DNA from: Siphonodentalium dalli
Taxonomy: Eukaryota; Mollusca; Scaphopoda; Gadilida; Siphonodentaliidae
Direction: 5' to 3'
NCBI GenBank assembly: GCA_032622095.1
Contig: CP136061.1
Coordinates: forward strand, 215,976,373 to 216,040,372
DNA length: 64,000 bases
Part shown: positions 47,996 to 57,389 of the stretch, piece by piece
How the letters are laid out: each line of letters starts with the position of its first letter
Position numbering within the stretch: the stretch's first letter is position 1
Notes under the pieces: model-generated
The model's input: only the letters and a program-made list of their open reading frames with translations
The model's database searches: none
What the model was told of the DNA's origin: nothing
Program-made: the position numbers and the translations under genes

Positions 47996-48302
47996 CATAA
48001 TGGGAGCTGCGCTGGTGCAGCATTAAAAATCCTGTGCCAGTGCATTCTTTTATATATGCGAGTCTCCCATAGGGAGCCTCGCATATATTAGAAAATGCAT
48101 TGGCCTAAAAATATTTACCTTGACCCTGTAAGCCAGTGCATTCTCTTATATATGGAAGACTCGCATATATAAGAGAATACACTGGCACATGATTTTTAAT
48201 GCTGCACCAGCGCAGCTCTGGGAGACTCGCAAATATAAGTGAATACACTGCCACAGGATTTTTAATGCTGCACCAGCGCAGCTCCAGTCATGAAAGGGTT
48301 AA
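47996..48302. mobile_element. CCCTTTCATGAC TTAA MITE with duplicated right end
   Basis: TTAA-flanked; left CCCTATCATAATGGGAGCTG, right GCAGCTCCAGTCATGAAAGGG. The right terminal block ATGCTGCACCAGCGCAGCTC occurs twice (about 48200 and 48267), separated by a half hairpin. Confidence 0.85.
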
Positions 48303-48476
48303 ACACGGTTATATTAAAACTGAAAGACAACCAGAGGATTGTGTGGTTAAAACACAAGTAATAATCAACTGGTATGAAACTAACTTCCAGTACATTTGCT
48401 GCTCCAGCAAAATTTATATGCATGATTGTCATAGCAATTGAATTTGCAGACAGTCGGCAGTTATATAGTGCATCCC

Positions 48477-48628
48477 ACAGTCAAGGAATATAACCAGGGT
48501 TTCTTTATCCACAGTCAAGGAATATAACCAGGGTTTCTACAGTCAAGGAATATAACCAGGGTTTCTACAGTCAAGGAATATAACCAGGGTTTCTACAGTC
48601 AAGGAATATAACCAGGGTTTCTTTATCG
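48477..48628. repeat. 28-bp minisatellite, five copies
   Basis: Five copies of ACAGTCAAGGAATATAACCA plus GGGTTTCT. Copies 2-5 are contiguous; TTATCC separates the first, and the array ends TTATCGC, suggesting the array grew inside a longer repeat. There are no spacers. Confidence 0.95.
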
Positions 48629-48631
48629 CAT

Positions 48632-48665
48632 TTAAAGGCCCACTTAATTTTCGAACCAAAACCCG
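48632..48665. mobile_element. terminal fragment of the AGGCCCACTT MITE
   Basis: TTAA followed by the family terminus AGGCCCACTTAATTTTCGAA, directly after the 28-bp tandem array. The rest of the element is not seen. Confidence 0.7.
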
Positions 48666-48877
48666 GACCACGCATATCCGGTAAAGAACCGATATCCGGT
48701 AAACATATACACAATCCCCGACATGATCGACGTAATGTACGTCATCTTTCTTGGTGACAACGTCAACAAGAATAGTTCTGGCTTGTATTCCACTAGAGGT
48801 ATACATTAATATGTATTCAATGGCTGGGATTCCGTTGAATACATGTGACTCACGTCAATGGGTGTGGAATAAATTTG

Positions 48878-49035
48878 CAGTAATGCTCTAAATAATCGAC
48901 TCCTTAACCACAGCAGAATTATTGGTAACTTTTCAGGATTTAGTCGGAAATATGGCTTGTTGCCATTCATCGAAAAGCTCTCAGTTACCCATAATTCTGC
49001 TGTGGTTAAGGAGTCGATTATTTAGAGCATAACTG
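48878..49035. mobile_element. palindromic TA-type MITE, copy 10 (3' side of GIMAP)
   Basis: Starts CAGTAATGCTC and ends at AACTG followed by TA. The left arm holds the family landmarks (ACCACAGCAGAATTAT, GGATTTAGTCGGAAATATGG, TTGCCATTCAT); the right arm is shortened. It ends 41 bp beyond the GIMAP stop codon, so a GIMAP transcript is likely to run into it. Confidence 0.85.
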
Positions 49036-49076
49036 TAGTATAAAAAATAGAGTTAAATGTAGACGAGGGAAATTTA

Positions 49077-49970
49077 TCACATAGTTATACATTGATTATG
49101 GTGGTTGTGATGTTGAAACCCGCCAAAAGCTGCATAAACCTCCTTTAACTTTCTCTCCTTTTCCTCTTTCGTTCGCTTCGCTTCTGCTGCAATCTCTTCC
49201 TGTATCTCCCTTATCTTTCTCTCGCTTTCCTCGTTCCTTCGCTTCACTTCTTCATCAGCCAAACGTTTCGCTTCTGCAACAATCTCTTCCTGTCGTTTTC
49301 TTTTTCGTTCATCCTCTTCCTTTTTACGCTTTTCGTCTTCCTTTTTACGCTTTTCCTCAGCATCGACTAGCATTTTTGGCGAATAATATGAATTACCAAA
49401 ACTAGCTAACAGTTGTGTTATCATGTTCATAAGTTCCTGAGTTTGAGAATCCAGCTCAACTTTTGACGCGCGGTTGTTAAATCCTATGTACCTGCTTCCA
49501 GCTTCTCGGAGCAAATTCTGTAAACCTGGTGGTGAAGTTGCTACAAATGATGCTACAGTGAGACCATCATTGTCAAGATCATCCTTTTTAGCAAATAAGA
49601 CGATCATTCGTGATGTCATACTTGGACCGAAGTACTCCTTGGATAATCTCACAGTTTCCTGCTCCTCTGCTGTGAACCGTTCTGGGCGAACAACAAGAAT
49701 AAAGACATGAGGTCCTGGTGCCGACATGTTAACTGATTTGATGATTTCTGATCGAATCGCAGTTTGGTTCATGTTGGTATCTGCAAATCCAGGGGTGTCG
49801 ATGACTTTGATGTTCCGCCCACATCTGTATGCCGCCCCGACCTGACATGTCTGTGTGACAGATGACCCACTACATTTGGAGTTGAAGGCATCATATCCCA
49901 GAATAGTATTCCCGGTTTTACTCTTGCCTTTGCCAGTTTTGCCAATTAGAACAATACGCACCTCAGACAT
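49077..49970 (-). CDS. GIMAP/AIG1-type GTPase with C-terminal coiled coil
   Basis: A single-exon 297-residue protein of the AIG1/GIMAP (TRAFAC, septin-like) GTPase family, which binds GTP and in other animals acts in immune-cell survival and response to infection. Seen: G1/P-loop GKTGKGKS at residues 10-17; switch-I threonine in SVTQTC (37-42); G3 DTPGF (58-62); the GIMAP conserved box GPHVFILVVRPERFTAEEQ (86-104); G4-like AKKDDL (127-132); G5-like region SRYIGFNNRA (159-168). YYSPKMLVDAEE (195-206) fits the family's YTNxMYxxAE signature. Residues about 205-280 are Lys/Glu/Arg-rich coiled coil with two similar EEI(V/A)AEAKR blocks. There is no signal peptide or membrane anchor, so it is probably cytosolic. 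The ATG lies 10 residues before the P-loop, as usual. Upstream on the minus strand CTCACCTCAATTTCAG resembles a splice acceptor (AG at 49979-49980), so a 5' UTR exon may exist. No AATAAA is seen in the 41 bp before the downstream MITE. Family call is firm; cellular role is inferred. Confidence 0.93.
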   Translation of the reverse strand: MSEVRIVLIGKTGKGKSKTGNTILGYDAFNSKCSGSSVTQTCQVGAAYRCGRNIKVIDTPGFADTNMNQTAIRSEIIKSVNMSAPGPHVFILVVRPERFTAEEQETVRLSKEYFGPSMTSRMIVLFAKKDDLDNDGLTVASFVATSPPGLQNLLREAGSRYIGFNNRASKVELDSQTQELMNMITQLLASFGNSYYSPKMLVDAEEKRKKEDEKRKKEEDERKRKRQEEIVAEAKRLADEEVKRRNEESERKIREIQEEIAAEAKRTKEEKERKLKEVYAAFGGFQHHNHHNQCITM

Positions 49971-49978
49971 GTTGAGAT

Positions 49979-49996
49979 CTGAAATTGAGGTGAGAA
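49979..49996 (-). promoter_or_regulatory. possible 5' UTR splice acceptor for the GIMAP gene
   Basis: Read on the minus strand this is a pyrimidine-leaning stretch ending ATTTCAG, eight bases before the GIMAP start codon. It fits an acceptor for an upstream non-coding exon. A TATA-like TTTATAAATA lies about 130 bp upstream beside the flanking MITE, so an unspliced start is also possible. Only transcripts could decide. Confidence 0.35.
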
Positions 49997-50108
49997 TATT
50001 TTTATTTATAAATATTTTTTGTATTATTACAACTTGTCTGGAGCCCCGAATACATCTTTACAATAAACATGAGAATATAATTCTTGTCATTGCATAACTA
50101 TATTTATA

Positions 50109-50353
50109 AAGTAATGCTCTAAATAATCGACTCCTTATCCACAGCAGAATTATGGGTAACTTTTAAGGATTTAGTCGGAAATATGGCTTGTTGCCATTCA
50201 TCGGAAACCTCTCGCTGAGAGCATTCCGATGAATGGCAACAAGCCATATTTCCGACTATTTCCGAATATTGATTATATTTCGAATAACTAAATCCTGAAA
50301 AGTTACCCATAATTCTGCTGTGGATAAGGAGTCGATTATTTAGAGCATTACTG
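50109..50353. mobile_element. palindromic TA-type MITE, copy 11 (5' side of GIMAP)
   Basis: Two inverted arms of the same MITE around a centre with GAGAGCATTCC. The right arm carries an extra stretch with a second TTTCCGA and ATTGATTATATTTCGAATAA inserted. It begins about 140 bp upstream of the GIMAP start codon, so the gene sits between two copies of one family. Confidence 0.85.
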
Positions 50354-50574
50354 TATATTACTGAAATTACTGAAACACTGAAATGCATGTTACCACATTT
50401 ATATCAATGAAATATTATCTTGGAATCGTTCATTCTCGGAATTGGAAAAAAAAATAAAGTTTTGTCCCAAAGGCATGACAACAACATCATTTTACGAAGG
50501 TGACTTCCATTCCTTATTCCTTATTCGAAAAAAACATATATATTTAGGTCAAACAAATGGTGTTGCTGGTAACA

Positions 50575-50588
50575 CCCCCCCCCCCCCC
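50575..50588 (+). repeat. poly-C run of 14
   Basis: Homopolymer followed by further C-rich sequence; its length may be unreliable. Confidence 0.9.
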
Positions 50589-50639
50589 AAAGCACTCTTT
50601 CCACACACCCCACCCGATCAAAAATCCAGAGGGGTTCAA

Positions 50640-51010
50640 ATAAGGCACCCTTGCCATTTCTCCCATGTCACTCCCCATGTCAAATTAAATCTGTTGCCAC
50701 TTTTCCCACATATCTTCTGAGCTGAAAATAAACACTCTTCATTGATCATCTTTTATTAGTCCTCCTTTAAGTCATCTGAGGTCAAAGGTGCCTATCCCAT
50801 GATATTCTCATTATCAGGTGACCCATGTATACCAATATTCTCCCTTGTCATGTGACCCATGTGTACCAAATTTCCTACATACCGTCTAAGCTGATAAGTA
50901 ATGCTCATTGTTGCTCAAATATGATAATACAATTTTAAGTTTCCCTTTCAGGATCAACGGCACCTATCCAATGGTACTCCCCTGGTCAATTTACCCCTGT
51001 TTACCAACTC
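50640..51010. repeat. two diverged ~170 bp units
   Basis: CACATATCTTCTGAGCTGAA (50707) and CTACATACCGTCTAAGCTGA (50876), with GTGACCCATGTATACCAA and GTGACCCATGTGTACCAA. Weak but in phase. Confidence 0.5.
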
Positions 51011-51038
51011 CCAGAGTCCAACCATTTTTTGTATACGA

Positions 51039-51310
51039 TGAAAGATGGTCTTTCACTTTGTAAACATGTGCTATGTAGTTACCGGGGTATAAAATATTAG
51101 ATATGAATCGAAGATTAATATTGATTATATTTCAAATATTTCTAAAACGTGTGGTTGTTTAGCTAACAAACAATAGTGGTTACTATTAACAGAGACCAAA
51201 AATTTTATTGTGTAATTTTATCACAAATAAATGTTAATTAGACTCATTATCGCTTATAACTATGGAATAACACAATACAAACAGTCCATATCTGGGACAT
51301 TTGACGTTTA
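51039..51310. mobile_element. partial copy of the AGGTGGATTAT TTAA MITE
   Basis: Aligns with the left and central part of the 60814 copy (TTTGTAAACATGT, GGTATAAAATATTAGAT, AACAGAGACCA, ACTCATTATCGCTTATA). The right arm is missing. Confidence 0.7.
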
Positions 51311-51360
51311 AGGACTGTATGGGAACTCCCGAGTCCAATATGACTTTTATCGGGACTCGG

Positions 51361-51368
51361 TGACGTCA
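51361..51368. promoter_or_regulatory. CRE-type palindrome TGACGTCA
   Basis: Isolated consensus CREB/ATF site between GGGACTCGG and CGAAATC. No gene nearby; may be chance. Confidence 0.2.
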
Positions 51369-51524
51369 CGAAATCTGAAAGTCGGAAATTTCAAATTCTA
51401 CTGAAATTTCCAACTGGATGCTCTGATTTTCCACTATTGAATCTTTGAACAAAAATGAAATGTCTAAAGTAAAACTAAATTATCAACATGAAGATATATA
51501 TATAAAATAAAATCCAAAATAGTT

Positions 51525-53320
51525 GCTGGTGGCTATGTTTTCCAATGAATATCAAAAACATTTGATAGCTCCCATCTAGTAGATCAATATCAAGATCAAT
51601 ATGAAGTTTGGTGATGATCGGATGAGGGAAGTGGACTAAAGGATTTAGTCATGCAAAGAGTTAAAGGCCCACTTAATTTTCGAACCCCCAGATCACATTA
51701 TATAAAATATATGCCATATTATATACCATTTGAAAGAGGAAGCTCCAAAACATTATATTATCAACTTATCCGGTGTAATAAACTGTGGACATGTTGTTTT
51801 TGTTGAATTACCAATGCGTTTTGTCATCTAGATTTAAGTAAAAATCAGTATTATTTTCAATGCAGGGGAATAACTCTATATATTAAAGATAGAGTTCTTC
51901 CTCATTCATTGAAAAAGGTTTGAATTCTGTTGCATTCTGGGTGCCAGAGGGGGGTAGTCTTCAGCAGTTTTCTATTTCTCTGTGGGCATCTTCTGAGACA
52001 CAGATGTTTCAAATAGTGATGAATTATAGTATTTTAATCATATTTAATGGCATAGATTGTTATTAAAACCGTATATCAAGTCACTATAAAAAAAATAATC
52101 GGAGACTCGAAAATTAAGTGGGCCTTTAACTCCAATATGGCTGCCAGCTGCCATGTTTTATGGCCGAATGACCCCAAAATGACTCGTTCCCATCTACCTG
52201 TCAATGTCAACAGCCATGACAAATTTCATGATGATCCGATCAAAAGTACGACCTGTAGCCTGTGCCAAATGATTTAGTCATGCAAAGAGTAATTTCCAAG
52301 ATGGCTGCGGGCGGCCATGTTTTATGGCCGAATGACCCCAAAATGACACGTTCCTATCTACATGTCAATATTAACATCCATGACAAATTTCATGATGATC
52401 AGATGAACAGTACGACATATGTAGCCCGTGATAATGTATTGAATTTTGAAATCCAAGATGGCCACTGGCAGCCATGTTTTTTTTTGCCAAATGACCCCAA
52501 AATGAATCGTTTCCAATCTACATGTCAATGTCAATAGCCATGACAAATTTCATAATGATCTGACCAAAGGTACGACTTGAAGCCCGTGCCAAAGGATTTA
52601 ATCACGCAAAGAGTAAAATCCAAGATGGTTGCCAGCGGCCAATTGTTTTACGGCTGAATGAACCCAAAATGACTCGTTCCCACCTACATGTCAATTTTAA
52701 AATCCATGACAAATTTCTTAATGATCTGATCAAAGGTACGACCGTGCTAAAGGATTTAGTCATGCAAATAAAAATGCAAGATGGCTGTGGCAGCAATGTT
52801 TTATGGTCGAATGACCCCAAAATGACTCGTTCCCATCTACATGTCAATGTCAACAGCAATGACAAATTTCATGATGATCCGATCAAAGGTACGACCTGTA
52901 GCCTGTGCCAAAGAATTTAGCCATGCAAAAAGTCAATTCCAAGATGGCTGCCTGCGGCCATGTTTTATGGCCGAATAACCCCAAAATGACACGTTTCCAT
53001 CTACATGTCATTATAACATCCATGACAAACTTCATGATGATCAGATGAACAGTACGATCTGTAGCCTGTGTTAATGGTTTGAATTTTGAAATGGCGGCCA
53101 TGTTTTTTTGGCAAATGATGCCAAAATGACTCATTCCCATCTACATGTCAATGTCAACAGCCATGACAAATTTCGTAATGATCCGATCAAAGATACGAAC
53201 TGTGGCCTGTGCTAAGGGAAATTTTAGACAGACGCACACACGCATACATACACCCACACACGGACAACGGATACCAAGCCATGGCAAAAGCTCAAACTTC
53301 ACAAAGTAAAGTTGAGCTAA
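51525..53320. mobile_element. pearl-like element with ~160 bp satellite core
   Basis: ATGACCCCAAAATGAC-type anchors start at about 52171, 52335, 52494, 52661, 52814, 52978 and 53117 (spacing about 140-167). Units also hold CATCTACATGTCAATGTCAA, GACAAATTTCATGATGATC and CCAAGATGGCTGC. An older unit lies at 51525-51660, before the inserted TTAA MITE. A CACACACGCATACATACACC stretch and hairpin AGCTCAAACTT / AAGTTGAGCT (53289-53318) close the element. This plan matches molluscan pearl elements. Confidence 0.75.
51661..52129. mobile_element. intact TTAA-flanked MITE (AGGCCCACTT ends)
   Basis: 469 bp including exact TTAA at both ends and inverted termini AGGCCCACTTAATTTTCGAA. It is inserted in the ~160 bp satellite: flanks GCAAAGAG and CTCCAATATGG join across one TTAA to restore a normal satellite unit. 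It carries a single copy of the 48-bp unit amplified at 4521-4952. TTAA choice is typical of piggyBac-type transposases, which this element must borrow. Confidence 0.9.
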
Positions 53321-53659
53321 CAACACACACTGTACACAACATAGTATAATAACTTTATAATATTAGCATAACGAATTTAGTTGAAAATAAAACCGCATGT
53401 GATATTATCATTAACGCCCCGCGGTGTGTACTGTTCTACATGTTTTAAAAAGCTGTGGTCCGCTGGGCATTTTATAAACAGATAATGGGGTTTTCCTGTT
53501 ATTTTGGGACGCATTAAAGTTGTACTGCGACCCCGAGTTCCGGTAAAAGCTGTAGTTGGAATTTCAATTTCGTTTATTTATTGTCGTTGATTTTGGTTTG
53601 TGATAAGCTAGTATGCCAATTATATACAAATAGAAGAAATGAAAAATATAATTTGTAAA

Positions 53660-54065
53660 ATGCGTATGTCAATTGATACGTGTTGTCTGAGTGTAGTCTG
53701 AGACAGCCGAGTCAGCCACCGGTTCGTTAATTAGGTGCTGATCGGCATGACAGTTTGCAGTATGTCCCCTATTTGCGGAGATATTTGCGAAAGTCCCCGA
53801 ATTCGCGGAGATCCCCTAAAATGGTCGAAATATGTTGATTTTAATGAGGAAACGGGTGCGTATATCTCAATTGATACGTATTTTAAAGAGGTTAGTCGGA
53901 TACAACCGAGTCCGCCACGGTTCGTTAATTGGTGCTGATCGGTGTGACAATTTGCAGCAGGTCCCTATTTGCGGACGTCCCCGAATTCGCTGAGTTCCCC
54001 TAAAATGGTCGAAATATGTTGATTTTAATGAGGGAACGGTGCGTATATATCAATTGATACGTATT
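53660..54065. repeat. two tandem units of ~170-210 bp
   Basis: TCAATTGATACGT at 53669, 53877 and 54050; each unit contains GGTTCGTTAATT, GTGCTGATCGG, CCCCGAATTCGC and AAATGGTCGAAATATGTTGA. The apparent 67-codon frame across it is repeat sequence. Confidence 0.85.
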
Positions 54066-54116
54066 TTAAACAAATAACGACACGATCATCATAATAGTGG
54101 TGTGTTCTATCAATCA

Positions 54117-54136
54117 TATCATCATCATCATCATAA
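54117..54136. repeat. (ATC)n / (TGA)n microsatellite
   Basis: Short ATCATCATC run. On the minus strand it is a TGATGATGA tract downstream of the LINE stop codon, which matches the microsatellite tails of CR1/L2-type LINEs. Confidence 0.7.
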
Positions 54137-54289
54137 TACGGAACAAGTCTTGCGACTTTTCGTCCAATAACATTATTTGCAATGTTTGTTTACAAATATA
54201 TGTATCGTCATTCGATATTTACTTGTGAGTCACTTGAACATATTACTAACTAATTCTTGTTGTCGAACTCGTATTTTATTAATAGAAGA

Positions 54290-54740
54290 ATGAGTCTATG
54301 TATATTTTGAATTGCTCGAGTGTTGGAGCCTCAACAGCGAAGTCTGGCAGAGAGTTCCAGCTATTTACCACCCTCTGCGTGAAGAAATATTTTCCTATGG
54401 CCTTGTTAACAATGGGCATCTGTAGCTTTTGATTTATTATGTCCTCTTGTTCTTCCTGATGAATGTCTTTCTAATAGGTCACAGGCATTGGTATTGTAAT
54501 GACCATTCAACAGTTTATATACATCGATTAGATCTCCTCTAAATCTTCGATATTTTAAAGACATCAGATTAAGTCTTATCATTCGGTCTCGGTAGCATAG
54601 AGTTTTGATTTGACGAACTAGTTTCTTTGATTTTCTTTGTATTTCTCTAACACAATGCTTTGATATTTGTGATGTGGGCTCCATGCAGAGTTACAGTATT
54701 CGGTGATAGGTCTCCCATGCTTATGTAGAGCGATTAGAAA
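54290..54740 (-). pseudogene. 3' end of a decayed non-LTR retrotransposon (LINE) ORF2
   Basis: On the minus strand, conceptual translation gives the typical C-terminal tail of Jockey/CR1/L2-like reverse transcriptases: a RPITEYCNSAWSP-like block near 54700, then REIQRKSKKLV, RLNLMSLKYRRFRGDLIDVY and KLLNG. The frame breaks near 54430, where the ORF runs into KATDAHC and a stop. The continuation in another frame (YFFTQRVVNSWNSLP, then a TAA near 54294) is the normal end of these proteins. At least one further frameshift separates the SAWSP block. The RT catalytic core is absent, as expected for a 5'-truncated copy. A TGA/TCA microsatellite 150 bp further on may be its 3' tail. Inactive. Confidence 0.75.
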
Positions 54741-55179
54741 GTGTCGATGTCCAAGTTCGTGAAAGTTCTATTGACTATGCCGATGATTTGAGAAGCTTTA
54801 TTGTTTTAGGATATTGTAAGAAGACTAATCTGGCCGTGTCAAATTGAGCTATAGCGATGGGATATCTCGCAGGACAACACATTTCGGGTTTTCGTGGGGT
54901 GTGTATTCGCTGGATGTCTTATAGTTGCAGTATGTAACTATTATGACCGCGTTAATTGCTTTCGATGTTTAGGTATGAACAATGGCTGGACCATGCACAA
55001 TTGAAGATTTTATGGCGGGAAAACAATTTTTGATCCGCATTTAGAAGCTTTCTGGTTTGGTGAATGAGAAACCTACAGTAATAAGCCGTAGTTTCTTGTA
55101 ATAATTTGAAGGATTAGTTGTTTTAACGGAATTCTGAGGCGGTGCATTCATGTAACCAATATATTTTATATTATAACTA
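54741..55179. other. no clear feature
   Basis: May contain further decayed LINE sequence upstream of the SAWSP block, but I cannot follow a frame. Confidence 0.4.
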
Positions 55180-55240
55180 GCAGGGTTATCCGGTGTTGCC
55201 CAGGTTAAAGTGATGTGAAACCCTCTGTTGATATTTGGTG
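55180..55240. repeat. terminus-like repeat fragment
   Basis: AACTAGCAGGGTTATCCGGT GTTGCCCAGG resembles the ACTAGC...CCGGG starts of dispersed elements such as the one at 56165. Confidence 0.4.
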
Positions 55241-55391
55241 GGAATAGAGAATACTCTTGCTCTCAAAGTGTTACACGTATTCTCATAAATCGTATATCCA
55301 AATGGCATCATAAAACATGATTCTTACACATGGAATATAAGTAGTGGCTCACCTTGTCAGGTCGGAGCGATTATCACTTTGTTTATCGCGT

Positions 55392-55878
55392 TTAAAGGTA
55401 CTCAGTCCGATAAAACTCCTCTCAATTACTATTTCAATGGCTTCGGGGGTCAAAAATATTTGATTCGAGTCGAGGAAGCCACCCATCAAAGCTCAGATTT
55501 TTTAAATATCGATTTTATAAATCTATTATTTTTCATTATCGGGAATACTTTCTGTCCCAGAACAGTCAAAATTGCGTTATTATTACCACTTGATTTTAGA
55601 GTTTTCCATCCTTTTCTGTTTGAATAGTGTTTTTGGTGTACACATCTCGAGCAGATTACAAAGTTGAAGGCAATTATTAGTACTCATCTCGAGAAAATAA
55701 CAAATTTCAAAAATCAATATCTAATAACTCTGAGCTTTGTTTGATGGGTTCCTCGACTCGAATCAAATATTGTTTACCCTAAAAGCCAAAGAAATAGTAA
55801 TATAGGACCCTCTGATCGGATTGTTGTTGTTGGAATCTGTTGAGATGGGGACCCTCTGATCGGATTGAGTACCTTTAA
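55392..55878. mobile_element. TTAA MITE, AGGTACTCAATCCGATC family
   Basis: TTAA-flanked, termini AGGTACTCAGTCCGAT and ATCGGATTGAGTACCT. The right end has a duplicated GACCCTCTGATCGGATTG segment around GTTGTTGTTGGAATCTG. Confidence 0.85.
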
Positions 55879-56164
55879 TCCGTCTCACCAATAAAGAAGT
55901 ATTTATTTATTTACAACTGCGTATACTTCAGACGTTATAGCATGAAACATGAACATCATAAACACATTAGTTCGAAAAAATAAAAGACGAGAAATGTGTT
56001 TTACATAGATATTTATCAATCAACCAATCAATCAATCTAGTTTATCATATCTTCATGAAGATACAGATGTTTTAAAGATATGTCCAGGTGCTCCTCTGTT
56101 CTGGTGCTATATACTGGCTAACCATCTTCAGTTTAAAAGAATTGATGTTATGCATGTATATTGT

Positions 56165-56790
56165 ACTAGCTGGTGGACCCGACTTGGTCCGGGCTGTTTC
56201 CCCTCTGCTTTTCGCGAATTGCGCGATTTGACCTTGAATTGACCATTTGGAAGGTCAAGGTCAGATCGAGTTCACGATTTGACCCGTCCAAAACACTCCC
56301 CGGACAAAAGTACCCGACAAAAGTACCCGTCGAAATCCGTCAGGTTTTACCCGATTTGACCTTGAATTGACCATTTTGAAGGTCAAGGTCACGATTTGAC
56401 CAGTCCAAAACACTCCTAGGACAAAAGTAACCCTAGGTATAAAATGTTGTCGAAATCCCCGTCAAAATTCGCGATTTGACCTTGAATTGACAATTTTGAA
56501 GGTCGGGGTCACGATTTGACCCGTCCAAAACACTCCCCGGACAAAAGTACCCATGGGTATCAAATTTCGTCGAAATCCGTCCGTTTTACCCGATTTGACC
56601 TTGAATTGACCTTTTTGAAGGTCAAGGTCAGGTCGGAGTCACGATTTGACCCGTCCAAAACACTCCCTGGAAAAAAGTATCCATAGGTATCAAATTTCAT
56701 CAAAATCCGTCTGGCAGTTTTCCCGGCCATAGCTAACAGACAAACAACAAACAAACAGACAGACAGAAGTCCCAAAATATATAGTAGATA
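56165..56790. mobile_element. tandem-core element, ~120 bp units
   Basis: Starts ACTAGCTGGTGGACCCGACT. CGATTTGACCTTGAATTGAC occurs at 56224, 56352, 56472 and 56591 with CCGTCCAAAACACTCCCC, GGACAAAAGTA and CGTCGAAATCC in each unit. Ends in ACAGACAGACAGAAG and TATATAGTAGATA. A one-unit copy sits at 63258-63410. Confidence 0.8.
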
Positions 56791-57389
56791 GCAGCTACAT
56801 GTGCCCGACACAGCAAGATTTTGAGTTGTTTGTGTTAGGCGAAGAGTCTGTTCTCAAAAATGAAAGAAATCATCTGTATCGGGCAGATATACATACCCTT
56901 GTCAGATGTCAATATTGGAGGATCCTGAAAAGTCATGTGCTACGGAATGCGTTTCCTTTGTCTCAGAAGTAACCATATTTGACTGCACACTGTGACCACT
57001 ATTTTTGAACAGGCCTGCTCTAAATTTCCATATCTCTTGGCAATTGTAACTTTTTTTGTGGAAACTATATTGAATGGGACAGACTCAATCGTGTTATAAT
57101 ATATACATGAGTCATTCTAATATGCAATCCTCTGACGATTTAAGGTCCCTCAGTTTGAATGAATATATGTATCTCTTAAATAGATTGATATTAATATACT
57201 TTTAATGCTTTCTTCTATGTATCTGTGTTGTAGATCATTATAGGAATGCCCTGATTTCCATCCCCATATAAATATGACAGTTGAGAAGATATAATTGTTC
57301 AAGTGACTTAATTCGGTCACCATTTGTCGAGATTGTGAAATTGGAATGTCAAAAACTCCTTAGAACGACATGGAGATGGCCTGGGAGAT
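56791..57389. other. no feature recognised
   Basis: Unique AT-rich spacer. Confidence 0.5.

Noticed and set aside
48477-48628. CRISPR-like array
   Set aside because: Units are contiguous without spacers, the context is eukaryotic and no cas genes are present.
53735-53938. 67-codon Cys-rich frame
   Set aside because: Covers one unit of a tandem repeat and breaks in the next unit.
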